Assembly: GCA_016720145.1 (NCBI GenBank)
Contig: JADJXV010000001.1
Span: forward strand, 310,001 to 374,000
Source of the DNA: Ignavibacteria bacterium
GTDB taxonomy: Bacteria > Bacteroidota > Ignavibacteria > Kapaibacteriales > UBA961
Direction: 5' to 3'
Length of the DNA stretch: 64,000 nucleotides
Below the pieces are notes generated by a model. The model was not told where the DNA came from. It worked only from the letters and a program-made list of their open reading frames with translations, and ran no database searches. The position numbers and the translations under genes were made by a program. Shown in pieces: positions 8,548-17,205 of this stretch (the stretch's first letter is position 1; each line of letters opens with the position of its first letter).

Positions 8548-9486
8548 TTCACTTCCTTTGTTGAGTAGTTATACTCCCGACGACTTATTATTCCCAAAGC
8601 TGCCTTAGCACGTTCAATAGTACGCTTACTTATGTCTTTCTTTTTTGCATCTGAAATAACTATTTCCTGTGCAGTTTCATATTTTAGGTAGTTACCAAGC
8701 CATACCATAGCTTTATCAAGCATTGTAGCTTTTCGTGGTGCATCTGGTGCATCCATAAACACAAGTTCGTTACCGCCGTCAGCAACTTCAAAACCAAGTG
8801 GATTAGGATAAGCGGCAAGATTTGATTTGATTACAAGAAAGCCGTTTGCGATTCGGCTGCAAAGGTCAGGACAATCTATGCTGCCTATGATAGAACGGAA
8901 AATTGAATATTGCACTACTCCCACGTATTTTTGAAATATTTGGTAAGTCATTGCCAAATTGTAGTTTATTGAAATGATGTAAACATATTACTGGTTTTCC
9001 TAATTTTTGAGCAAAGTCTGCTAACCATTGACAAAATACTTTCATTTCACCACTATCGTTTTCCTTTCCTGAATGTGCGCCGCTTAAACTGTCAATAACA
9101 ATTACTCTTATCTGTGGCAGATTTCCAATCTCCATAAGTCGCTGTAAGTGGTTTTTATCTCCAAGATTTATAGTGTCTAATGGATTAAGTAACGGAGTAA
9201 TTAAACTCTCTACAGCCAAGCCAATTTTTTGAGCGCGTTCCAAAGTCATGCCTTGCGCCGATTCTGTGTCGCACCGCGGATTTTACCTTCGGGTTCGGGT
9301 TCGTAGCGATGTACCATCGGCAAAAGACCACCGTATATAAATATCTTTGCAATCCATAACATAAGGTAAGATTTCCCTTTTCCGGCTTCCAGCGGCTAAC
9401 ATCGTCAGGTAGCCGTTTGGTATCCATCGCATCATGCCCACGATGTTTGTGAAACGATATCTTGCACCGCTCCATAATTCAAACAT
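8538..9486 (-). pseudogene. RepA/AAA_25-type helicase-like ATPase, multiply frameshifted
   Basis: Fragments in three frames line up with one RepA-like hexameric ATPase of about 310 residues. From the ATG at 9486: PNGYLTMLAAGSRK leading, after a shift near 9385, into KGKSYLMLW (Walker A); then, after another shift near 9260, MTLERAQKIG and RVIVIDSLSGAHSGKENDSG (Walker B region) and KPVICLHHFNK (sensor-like); a third shift near 8895 leads to NGFLVIKSNLAAYPNPLGFEV and a C-terminal wHTH-like segment. Such proteins drive replication of plasmids, phages and integrative elements next to a primase, as here. At least three breaks make it non-functional as written. Confidence 0.65.
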
Positions 9487-10561
9487 TCAATACCGCCAAT
9501 GTTTTCTGTGTTTACATCTTGGCGGTCTTGGCGGTCTTGGTTTTTCACGCATTTTGCACCTCACCTGAAATAAGTTGAAAACAGTGGCGTTGGTGTTCCC
9601 ATAATACGCACGGCAAACATCAGAGCAAGCGGCGTCAGCTTTGTACTTTTCAATATACATTTTTAGTATTTTTTGGTAGTGTTCTGGGTTAGTTTCGAGA
9701 TACGGCAAAGGCATCAATAAACGGTATCTATTCCATTCTTTCGTATGTGAGTACGACGTGTAAGCAAGTGCGACGGGTTCGGCTGCAGGCGTATCAAGAA
9801 ACGCATCCATTGGAATGTAATTTTGCGGTATCAGTACCTTTTCGCCGTTGACCTTTTTGCCAAAATCCATATCTAAAATGATTAGTTCGGACTGCAAAAA
9901 ATTACTGCTTTTCCTTGATATTGTCCCGTCCGGGTTCGTTACCATTTGAGCGGCGCAAATTGCATATCCTTGCCGTACCACGTCCGCAATATCAGATAGT
10001 GTAAGTTGTACGTTTTGATAGTTGTTTGTCAGTGCTTCAAAGTTTGTGGTTTTGTTCTCTCACTGTCATTTATAGCAATTCGGAAAAGCCGCTCACCAAC
10101 GGCATTATTAGCAAATTGTCCGTATCGACATCGGTATAAATTAAGTGTTCGGGTTCGGGCTTTGGTTGTGGTAACGGTGCTGCATAATATACGGCGTTCC
10201 CGTTGCTATGATAACCATTCAATTTGGCAAGGCGTACCAAACTACCAAAGCTCACATTTTTGAGCCGTTGTCGCAATTTATAGATATGTTCGTTTTTTTG
10301 TTCGTCAGTAAATCGTGACAGTAGCAAGTCAAGTGCAACGTGTTCGGGAAATGTATTTCCAACAGCTGCAATACTTGCAATCCATGTTTTGTAGTCAGGA
10401 CGTAAAGGAATGTATTGCAGTAACTTACGGCAATATTCGGGTGTCGGTTGTGAGTGTCCTGCATATTGATTATTTTTGTAAAGTGTTTCGCTCGAAACGC
10501 CGTCAGTTTTTAACCCGTTTTGGATTGCCGTCCTGACGGGTTTTGTGTTTTTGGGATTCAT
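9487..10561 (-). pseudogene. primase-like replication protein (PriCT-2 plus PrimPol-like), frameshifted
   Basis: Starts at the ATG at 10561, which overlaps the stop of the HTH gene. The first frame (10561-10070) contains a PriCT-2-like domain: LLQYIPLRPDYKTWIASIAA near residue 48 and SFGSLVRLAKLNGY near 110. After one shift near 10105 (NNAVGERLFRIAINDSER) and another near 10060, the third frame runs to 9487 with LTLSDIADVVRQGYAICAAQ, the acidic pair in LIILDMDFG and EWNRYRLLMPLP, typical of the archaeo-eukaryotic primase-like proteins of Bacteroidetes elements. The PriCT-2 domain lies before the primase-like part, the opposite of the order I would expect. Probable role: priming replication of the element. 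Confidence 0.6.
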
Positions 10562-10884
10562 GCAGTTACTCCCTTCTTCGAAACGAGTAGAAGTTTCTCT
10601 ACAGCCGCTTTGTTGTACCTTACAGAACGTCCAAAGTGAAGGCAGGGCAATACACCCAGCTTATTCCAAGAATTTAATGTAGGTAACGAAACGCCAAATA
10701 GCTCCCTCACCTGTTCACGTGTGAGCAGTTCAGTTTTGGCTTTGGGTTCGATGGGGATTGGTGCAGACGTTTGGCTCGATAGTGCCAAAGTGATTTCACG
10801 ACGTACGATTGCCGATAGGTCTAACTCTGTAAGTTGGAATAACAGTTTTGCCGATGTTTCGGCGGTTGAATTTGAGAGCAGCAT
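10558..10884 (-). CDS. HTH (excisionase/MerR-like) DNA-binding protein
   Basis: 108 residues. The C-terminal half has the HTH_17-type excisionase fold: TELLTREQVRELFGVSLPTL, then N-S-W-N-K-L-G-V-L-P and G-R-S-V-R-Y, with KAAVEKLLL at the end. The first 50 residues are a helical extension with no known match. In integrative elements this class acts as an excision directionality factor or as a regulator of the replication operon; its position first in the run before the primase suits either. One of the few intact genes in the element. Confidence 0.75.
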   Translation of the reverse strand: MLLSNSTAETSAKLLFQLTELDLSAIVRREITLALSSQTSAPIPIEPKAKTELLTREQVRELFGVSLPTLNSWNKLGVLPCLHFGRSVRYNKAAVEKLLLVSKKGVTA

Positions 10885-11091
10885 AGCACAATCCTATAAA
10901 AGTAAGTAAAATGTATTTACGCTTCAATTTTACATCTTTGCGTAATCTTACTTGCAATTAACAGGATTAATTTTCGAGTAAAAATAAGTATTTTTTGAGT
11001 ACAGCTAACTACTTAATTTTACTATTGGGTGCATTGTTTCTACTTTTGGCATTTTTTAAATTGAGGAAGTTTTGTGTGAATCCTTTTTCTT

Positions 11092-11638
11092 TTAACTGCT
11101 TATATATTCTTTGTTTAAGATTAGCTGATTTTTAACTGATAATAGAACCTCAGTATTAAGTTTTGATGTTCTTTCATAAGGATTTCTACAGAATTTCTGT
11201 GGATTATAATGTCCTTTTTTTGGTTTGAATAGCTCTAAAGCAATTTCAGTAATTTTTGATTTATCCAATCCATTGAGAAAATCAAGTTCGTTTTTAAGTC
11301 TATATAATGAAGTTTGTAGGTGGCTCTCTATAATCTCAATTTTTGGTGTTGGTGTTAAAGTTATAGGTGCTTCATTAAGTTTTTTCGTAAGTATTTCGAT
11401 TGCTTTCGTTTCACATTCGCGCCTGATTTCTTCAAGACGTTGCGTAGCATAACCGATGTAAGTATGAAGTATTTTTAATTACTTGTAACGAAACGCTGTA
11501 GGGAGTATTCAGATTCAATTTTTCGTAATCATCTAATTCAAATCGTTTGAGATATATAAATGTATTCAAACCTACAGGACTATCTTTTATCCGGTCGTAT
11601 TCGGTTTTTATCAAGTCATAATATACAGTCTCATTCAT
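11092..11638 (-). pseudogene. hypothetical protein of the element, one frameshift
   Basis: The ATG at 11638 follows an AAAGGTGG ribosome site and opens MNETVYYDLIKTEYDRIKDS. After about 55 residues the frame must shift between roughly 11455 and 11476, at a run of five A (minus strand), to continue as YIGYATQRLEEIRRECETKA and end at 11092 with SVKNQLILNKEYISS. The joined product is about 180 residues, charged and helical, with no recognised family. Position between integrase and HTH gene is common for small accessory proteins of Bacteroidetes elements. Confidence 0.5.
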
Positions 11639-11663
11639 TTTGCCACCTTTCAAAATTTAGTAA

Positions 11664-12925
11664 TTATTTCCATGCTGAATTGATTGCATCATCCACTTGA
11701 CTCGATGCAAATAGAACATATTTGTTGAATGATTTGGAGTCTTTTTTGTGTCCTGACACTGCCTGTACTGCTGCTTGATTTGCGCCTAATATCAGCGATA
11801 AAGTAATGAAGGTACGTCTCGCACAATGCCATGAAATCACTTCATTCTTGGATTTTACCTCTGTTGACTTCTTACCATTTTTCCACGTTACAATTTCCAT
11901 TCTGTCAGTAATTCCGGCAATAGTAGCCATTGTTTTTAGGTGCATATTTGCTTTCTGACCGCTGATTTTTGGAAAATCGTAGTCAGGTGCATATTTGTCC
12001 AAAACTATTCTTAATCGTGGATGTATAGGGCAACGTACTGACTCACCTGTCTTTTTCACTGACAGTAATATTTCTTTAGCTCCAATATGTTCCTTACCAA
12101 TCCTTGATACATCGCTATAACGCAAGCCGGTAAAAGTGGAAATTAAGAATAAGTCTCGCACTCTATCAAGTGAAGGACGGTCTGTCAAATCAAGATTCTC
12201 TATCGTAGAAAGCTCAATCTGTGTTAGTGCGAAAAGTGTCGGTTCGTTATCTTTTGGGAGTGCAAGGCAAGCCGGAAACTCTATAGTATTCAATAAATTG
12301 CGGTCACTTGCCCAAAATAGAAAGCGGCGAAACAAACGAATATATTTTCCTGCACTGTTATCATTCCAATTTTCAGTACGATATAAATTGAAGTTTTTGG
12401 CGAATTCATCGGTTTTCAAATACGTGAATTTCGCACCTGTTGGGAAATTTTGGTTAATACGCTTTTGAGATTATAAATAATTTGACATAAGAGTCAGATA
12501 CATTCACATCAATTTTTTCTTTTAGTAGGCCGTGTTCCTTGACTTAGTTGCTCGATGAACAAATCGAGAGCCGTGAATATATCATCCATTGACTTTGTTT
12601 CTTCTTTGCGGTCGTGCAAATCACTTTCAAGTATTTTACTCTTAACATACTCAAATAATTCGGACGTATTTTCAATCTTTTGCCGTCGTGCATCATGATA
12701 GGCATTATTCGCAGCAGATTCAATCTGATTTAACCGTACATTGACTTCCTGACCAATATGATTTCTTTTGATTCTCGCAGTTTCGGGACTCCAATCTGCT
12801 GATTTTACTTTTATACCTGTGGAGATTTTGACTCGACTACCATTCTCTCGACAAACAAGAAATACTAATGATTCTTGTTTTCGACTATCTTTAAGAAAGA
12901 AACTGAAATTCATAACTGCACCCAA
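11664..12925 (-). pseudogene. tyrosine recombinase/integrase, two frameshifts
   Basis: N-terminal part (12925-12509): ESLVFLVCRENGSRVKISTG and IKVKSADWSPETARI, the Bacteroidetes arm-binding domain. Two shifts follow, one at six A (12513-12518) and one near 12465, bridging KEKIDVNVSDSYVKLFII and SQKRINQNFPTGAKFTYLKT. The catalytic part (12419-11664) has all active-site residues: R in TFTGLRYSDVS, H-x-x-R in SWHCARRTF, H in VSGHKKDS and Y in FNKYVLF. Repaired length is about 420 residues, normal for the family. It cuts and joins the attachment sites at tRNA-Arg; it is the gene next to the right-hand site, as usual. Confidence 0.85.
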
Positions 12926-12957
12926 AACATAAGTATAAAAACATCTAATTTTTGATA

Positions 12958-12976
12958 GGGGACGATAGTAGGGGAC
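12958..12976 (+). repeat. GGGGAC pair, candidate right arm-type integrase site
   Basis: GGGGAC at 12958 and 12971, again 13 bases apart and in the same orientation as the pair at 6655-6673, with the shared flank GTAGGGGAC. It lies between the integrase start and the right attachment site. Confidence 0.5.
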
Positions 12977-13088
12977 GCTTTATTTTACTTTTTAATAAAT
13001 CTTGCCTTTATTTAACCTGTGATAACTGATATATGCAGCATAAGTCTTTGCAAATACTCAAATTATGATAAGATTTGATTAAAATGAA

Positions 13089-13110
13089 AAAAGCCGCGAA
13101 AAGCGGCTTT
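13089..13110 (-). terminator. terminator after tRNA-Arg
   Basis: On the minus strand AAGCCGC and GCGGCTT pair across a TTTTC-like loop and are followed by a T-run. It directly follows the tRNA 3' end and lies inside the element boundary, so the element supplies or keeps a terminator for the tRNA. Confidence 0.8.
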
Positions 13111-13129
13111 GTGGTCTCGAGAGGACTCG
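13108..13129. other. right attachment repeat (tRNA-Arg 3' end)
   Basis: Identical over 22 bases to 6579-6600. It covers the acceptor stem 3' strand and part of the T arm, so integration leaves the tRNA gene whole. Confidence 0.9.
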
Positions 13130-13185
13130 AACCTCCGACACCCAGTTTAGGAAACTGGTGTTCTGTCCAGCTGAACTACGAGACC
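13112..13185 (-). tRNA. tRNA-Arg (anticodon CCT)
   Basis: 74-nt cloverleaf on the minus strand. The acceptor stem GGTCTCG pairs with CGAGACC; D stem GTTC/GAAC; anticodon stem CCAGT/ACTGG with the loop TTCCTAA giving anticodon CCT (Arg, codon AGG); T stem GGAGG/CCTCT with loop TTCGAGT; discriminator A. CCA is not encoded. It is the integration target of the element at 6579-13129, and sits just after the DUF494 gene on the same strand. Confidence 0.95.
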
Positions 13186-13189
13186 GTAG

Positions 13190-13654
13190 TTAATTGATCG
13201 TTTCATTTCCATTAAGTATCATCCGGGCTCCCGGAGATGTGTTTGCTTGATTAAAAGTATTCATAAGCATCATAGCAATAAGCTGCTTCAAGGTTTTACC
13301 GGAAATTTGTTGAATTCCTGATATCATAATGCGAGTGATAATTTCTTCAATAAACTCGTTAGATAAGAAACCGAGAGCATGGTATTCCACAAGCTCACCC
13401 CATGCTTCTTTAGAAAAAGCGTCTCGCTCTGCTTGGTGGAGTATCCTGAATGATTTTTTTTCAGTGTTGACTATTTCCGTTAACGATGTCACACCATGTG
13501 AAAATCGATCAATTATCCAACTGTAAGCTATAGAGATTTCAGATGAAGTATATCCACGCTTGCTTAAATCATCTAAATTAATAGTATGCAACGTAGTATC
13601 GCGGCGAAGCTGGGCTAGAATTAAAGCGATTATTTCGATGATACGTTCGTGCAT
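13190..13654 (-). CDS. DUF494/Smg family protein
   Basis: 154 residues starting MHERIIEIIALILAQLRRDT, with LSKRGYTSSEISIAYSWIID near residue 30, the pattern of the DUF494 (Smg) family: a conserved helical start, G-Y/F-x-x-x-E-I-x-x-A-x-x-W-L/I and a helical C-terminus. The family is common in Proteobacteria and FCB bacteria; its job is not established. It ends 5 bases before the tRNA-Arg gene and could be co-transcribed with it. Confidence 0.75.
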   Translation of the reverse strand: MHERIIEIIALILAQLRRDTTLHTINLDDLSKRGYTSSEISIAYSWIIDRFSHGVTSLTEIVNTEKKSFRILHQAERDAFSKEAWGELVEYHALGFLSNEFIEEIITRIMISGIQQISGKTLKQLIAMMLMNTFNQANTSPGARMILNGNETIN

Positions 13655-13689
13655 AGTTGTTTTAATCTGTAAATATCTGTCGTATTTTA

Positions 13690-14103
13690 TTACTTAATTT
13701 CGTTCAAGTACTTCGATTCGAGATTACTCATCATCAGCCGTTTCTCAGATGTGTCGTCATCATAGCCAGCCAAGTGTAATATTCCATGAACAGATAACCG
13801 GAGTATTTCATTGGAAATCGTCACGTTGTATTCTTTTGCCTGCAACAAAGCCGTGTCTGCACTAATGTAAATCTCACCTTCAAGCGGCTTAGCCTCAATT
13901 TGAAATGTTATGACATCAGTAGGATAATCATGCTGTAAATACTGCTTGTTGATTCTATGAATTTCTTCATCAGTTACGAGAATTATACGAATATCAGCTA
14001 CTGTAATCTTTTCTTCACTACACACAGTGGAAACAATCGACGTAATTAACTTTTTCGGTAAACGTGCCAATCCAGATTCATTATAGACATTTACTGAAAT
14101 CAT
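13690..14103 (-). CDS. ybeY: endoribonuclease YbeY (rRNA maturation)
   Basis: 137 residues. Single-strand specific metallo-endoribonuclease for 16S rRNA 3'-end maturation and ribosome quality control. The zinc motif reads HGILHLAGYDDDTSE near residue 105: the first two His are present, and the third ligand position, His in many species (H-G-x-L-H-L-x-G-Y-D-H), is Asp. The upstream FPTDVITF-like sequence (YPTDVITFQIE) is also conserved. The start codon overlaps the stop of the gene at 14103 (TAATG). Confidence 0.93.
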   Translation of the reverse strand: MISVNVYNESGLARLPKKLITSIVSTVCSEEKITVADIRIILVTDEEIHRINKQYLQHDYPTDVITFQIEAKPLEGEIYISADTALLQAKEYNVTISNEILRLSVHGILHLAGYDDDTSEKRLMMSNLESKYLNEIK

Positions 14104-14534
14104 TATGGAAGAATTGATTCAGTGAGAGATAGCTGCATCGCCGACATCAGTATCGCAGGATCTAATTCTGAGAAATCTGATGTCAATATTTCACGACGTA
14201 TTGGTGAGAACATCGAACAAGTACATTCTCGACCTACGACAAGACAGGAAAGCTTTTCAATAGTTGCACTTACAAAAATCACTTCATCCGGTTCAAAAAT
14301 TATAAAACCTGTGCAATCATGAAGCTCAAAATAGCCATGCTTGGTCTGTACTACCACAAGAGAGCCGACTTTATGTTTGCCAAATTTCACTTTGTTCACA
14401 AGAGACACCGTTTGCTGCTGACGGGTCGATATATTTTGTATATGCCACATCCAATGACCGTCAGATTCTGTAGCCGAAGAACCAAAAATCTGTGAAATGT
14501 GTTTGATATCTGCTTGAGTAAAAGAAAATTTCAT
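14103..14534 (-). CDS. hypothetical protein upstream of ybeY
   Basis: I chose the ATG at 14534 (MKFSFTQADIKHISQIFGSS, 143 residues); the frame stays open to 14582. The product is a soluble, mixed alpha/beta-looking protein with an F-G-K-H-K-V-G-S-L-V-V-V-Q-T-K-H segment and a central hydrophobic strand; I recognise no family. Its stop overlaps the ybeY start, so the two are coupled. Confidence 0.6.
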   Translation of the reverse strand: MKFSFTQADIKHISQIFGSSATESDGHWMWHIQNISTRQQQTVSLVNKVKFGKHKVGSLVVVQTKHGYFELHDCTGFIIFEPDEVIFVSATIEKLSCLVVGRECTCSMFSPIRREILTSDFSELDPAILMSAMQLSLTESILP

Positions 14535-14672
14535 CGTTATCTTGTAAATGTTCTTGCTATGAGAAAGTACTATCTTCAACAAAAATACAATAAACTTTGA
14601 TTTTTCGGTGTGATAAAATTAACATTCTAAAACCCGAAATCTTAATTGCAATATATTCCATTCGCAATCAGC

Positions 14673-16520
14673 TTACCGGTAAACAGTAAATGGAAGAATT
14701 GTAGTATCATGAGTAGTAGAAATTTTGCAGAAATAAGTACCTTGTAAGAATGACTGCAAGCTCAATTGTATGGTATGTCTGTCAGAATCTCTCCATTCAA
14801 AATTATAAGTTGACACAACATCTCCCAAAAGGGTAAGAAGTTCAATTGTACCTCGACCTTGTATATAACTTGAGTATGTAATATTCAAATAATCAGATGC
14901 TGGATTAGGTGTAATTGAAGTAAAAGTATTAGGAACTAAAAGGATCTCATTTATTCCTACTGTCTTTTTATCGTTTGAAAGTGCTCCAATGATATTATGT
15001 GTACTCCGATTAAATAAATCAAAATCTTGGAATATGGCATTGTCATATCTACCAGCAGGAGTTGCGGGAGTATTCTCACGGTCTGTGCCTGTAAACGCAG
15101 GAATCTGAATCGCTTGGAGTGAATATAAGTTTCCATTTTTTAAAGGATAAAAATTAAGTAAGTCAGGGTTTTGGAGCTCAGGTAGAATAGTATTGAAATA
15201 ATTATCTCGTCGCAACTGTGTTTCATTGCATAGTGGATTATTAGGTCCACATCCGTTTTCTGTCCCTTCAATTCCTAACGGAAAAATTGTGTCTCCACCA
15301 TTCCAAAAGATGTTATTCTTGAAAATCAAATTGTTATCAGCGAGAGTTGGAACAGGTACATTTGATCCGTTTTGTTCAATACCCGAAAATGCACCAAAAA
15401 TTGTGAGAAATTGATCTCCTTTTGGATGCGTTGGAGGATTATAGAAAATATTATTCATCACATACACATTCTTATTTGGTATTCGTGTGAAATTAACACC
15501 ATCAGCTGTAAGAGTATTACCCCAACCGCCACGACTAATAAATATCGAACATGAATCGTGATTTGTACCCGGGACGTCGTCTCCGTCACAAGAACGCTCT
15601 CCAAAGCCCACTTCAAACAGATGTGAGCGGCTACCGATTTTGTACGAAGTGTTGAAAGCCATCAATATATTATAGCCACCATGAACGCCCATTGCAGCTC
15701 CATGACAGTCATGAATTATATTATTGACGAACTTGACATCATACGCTTCGTAGTGTATCCACGGTGTGGTCATAAACTGAAATCCTGTTCCTTGACCTGC
15801 TGTAAAACCGCCTACTCCTGCATTGTAGAATTCATTACCTTCCACTCTGAAATATGCCGAACCTCCCTTGAGATACATCGCCCAATCGCCACAATCATGA
15901 ATTTTATTCTTCACTACATGACCATACTGAACTGCTACCGCATCGAAAGCATTATCCCAAGCACCTGAAATATCATTGCCTTCGATAAAACAATATTGTG
16001 TTTGGTTGATTTTTAAGCATTCTTGGGTATTTTGAAGTGATGCTTGAAGTGTTGAATTCTTGAGTAACACATGATCACAATGATCAAAATGAAGTACATC
16101 TGCCGTAGCATTTGTGTCTATAATTGAGAGGTCTACAATGTATAGATATCTGCAGTCATAAATATTAAGTCCACATTGAAATACTGAATTATCTCCTTGA
16201 ATTATAATTGGATACTCGAATGTGCCGTAGCGTTCTTCCATATAATTAGGAAGTAAGTCACAGGTGTAGAACCCACTTGACAGATTTATTCTAAACCCTT
16301 TAGAGAGAATGCTTTTTGAAGGAATACTCCGCCAAGCAGCATCAAATGACCGAAAGGGTGCTTTATTAGTCGTACCTGAATTATTATCATCACCACGGAT
16401 GGGATCGACGTAGAGTTCGGTGAGAGTGGGTGTACCAATTGCATAATAATATGGGACTAGCTCCTGTGCTTTTGAACTAGTTAACACTATTACAAAACAA
16501 AGCAGTACATAATATTTCAT
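14673..16520 (-). CDS. secreted right-handed beta-helix protein with T9SS sorting tail
   Basis: 615 residues: a signal peptide (about residues 1-18), then YVDPIRGDDNNSGTTNKAPF, the G-D-D-x-N-x-G-T motif that opens many parallel beta-helix (pectate-lyase-like) proteins, then many N-x-I/F-x-D/N-x-x-x-x-G rungs (for example VKNKIHDCGDWAMYLKGGSA, VNNIIHDCHGAAMGVHGG). The last 85 residues, beginning TSITPNPASDYLNI, are a Por-type secretion tail. The protein is therefore expected to cross the outer membrane through the type IX system and act on, or bind, a polysaccharide outside the cell. No catalytic triad of a specific lyase family can be assigned. Confidence 0.85.
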   Translation of the reverse strand: MKYYVLLCFVIVLTSSKAQELVPYYYAIGTPTLTELYVDPIRGDDNNSGTTNKAPFRSFDAAWRSIPSKSILSKGFRINLSSGFYTCDLLPNYMEERYGTFEYPIIIQGDNSVFQCGLNIYDCRYLYIVDLSIIDTNATADVLHFDHCDHVLLKNSTLQASLQNTQECLKINQTQYCFIEGNDISGAWDNAFDAVAVQYGHVVKNKIHDCGDWAMYLKGGSAYFRVEGNEFYNAGVGGFTAGQGTGFQFMTTPWIHYEAYDVKFVNNIIHDCHGAAMGVHGGYNILMAFNTSYKIGSRSHLFEVGFGERSCDGDDVPGTNHDSCSIFISRGGWGNTLTADGVNFTRIPNKNVYVMNNIFYNPPTHPKGDQFLTIFGAFSGIEQNGSNVPVPTLADNNLIFKNNIFWNGGDTIFPLGIEGTENGCGPNNPLCNETQLRRDNYFNTILPELQNPDLLNFYPLKNGNLYSLQAIQIPAFTGTDRENTPATPAGRYDNAIFQDFDLFNRSTHNIIGALSNDKKTVGINEILLVPNTFTSITPNPASDYLNITYSSYIQGRGTIELLTLLGDVVSTYNFEWRDSDRHTIQLSLQSFLQGTYFCKISTTHDTTILPFTVYR

Positions 16521-16557
16521 ACAGACCTCTTATTATATGTTATTTATTCTAACTCTA

Positions 16558-17205
16558 TCAAATTAAAGAAGAAGGGCAAATAATATTCAATACACATTCA
16601 CTACATTTTGGTCTGCGAGCTATACAAATTGTACGTCCATGACTGATAATCAGATGAGTAAAACTCGTCCATTTTTCTTGTGGTACAATTTCCATTAACT
16701 CACGTTCTATCGCCTCAGCGTTTTTCCCTTCGGTGAGACCTAATAGATGACAAACACGTGTTACATGAGTATCTACAGTCACACCGGCTGCGATTCCAAA
16801 TGCATTGCCAAGCACTACATTTGCTGTTTTGCGGCCTACTCCAGGGAGCGAGTGGAGCTCGTCCATAGTACGTGGAATCTCACCATCAAACCGTTCAAGT
16901 AACTGACGACAGCACGCTTGAATATTCTTGGCTTTTGCTTTGTAAAAACCTGTAGAATAAATTTCTTTTTCAAGCTCTTCTATTGGTACATCAGCAAATT
17001 CTTGAGGAGAAGGGAATTTCTGAAACAAAGTACGAGTCACTATATTGACACGTTCATCAGTGCATTGAGCTGAGAGAATGGTAGCGATGAGGAGCTGAAA
17101 TGGATTGTCGTGAAGAAGTGCACATTGTGCATCCGGGTATTCAATCTCGAGCTTTGTAATTATTGAATTGATCGTCGATTTCAATTGTGGTATTGTTTGT
17201 TTCAT
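16558..17205 (-). CDS. nth: endonuclease III (DNA glycosylase/AP lyase)
   Basis: 215 residues. Base-excision repair enzyme for oxidised pyrimidines. The helix-hairpin-helix LPGVGRKTANVVLGNAF carries the catalytic Lys (GVGRKTA), the catalytic Asp is in TVDTHVTRV, and the C-terminus has the [4Fe-4S] pattern C-x6-C-x2-C-x5-C (CIARRPKCSECVLNIIC). Its ATG overlaps the stop of the glycosyltransferase gene upstream (ATGA), so they are coupled. Confidence 0.97.
   Translation of the reverse strand: MKQTIPQLKSTINSIITKLEIEYPDAQCALLHDNPFQLLIATILSAQCTDERVNIVTRTLFQKFPSPQEFADVPIEELEKEIYSTGFYKAKAKNIQACCRQLLERFDGEIPRTMDELHSLPGVGRKTANVVLGNAFGIAAGVTVDTHVTRVCHLLGLTEGKNAEAIERELMEIVPQEKWTSFTHLIISHGRTICIARRPKCSECVLNIICPSSLI

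Larger units (their letters stand above)
6579..13129. mobile_element. 6.5-kb integrative element in tRNA-Arg(CCT)
   Basis: The region is framed by a perfect 22-bp direct repeat of the tRNA-Arg 3' end. Inside, reading from the tRNA end on the minus strand: tyrosine integrase, an unknown gene, an HTH/excisionase-like gene, a PriCT-2/primase-like gene, a RepA-like ATPase, two tiny coupled genes, a GNPKG-like small protein, a terminator, then a plus-strand DUF2752 gene and a non-coding left arm. No relaxase, coupling protein, capsid or tail gene is seen, so it looks like a small replicating integrative element or satellite depending on helpers. The integrase, primase, ATPase, DUF2752 and unknown genes are all frameshifted, so it is either a decayed, immobile copy or poorly polished sequence. 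Confidence 0.85.

Noticed and set aside
11225..11452. Plus-strand frame in the element
   Set aside because: It is antisense to the frameshifted unknown gene at 11092-11638, whose continued frame is the better reading.
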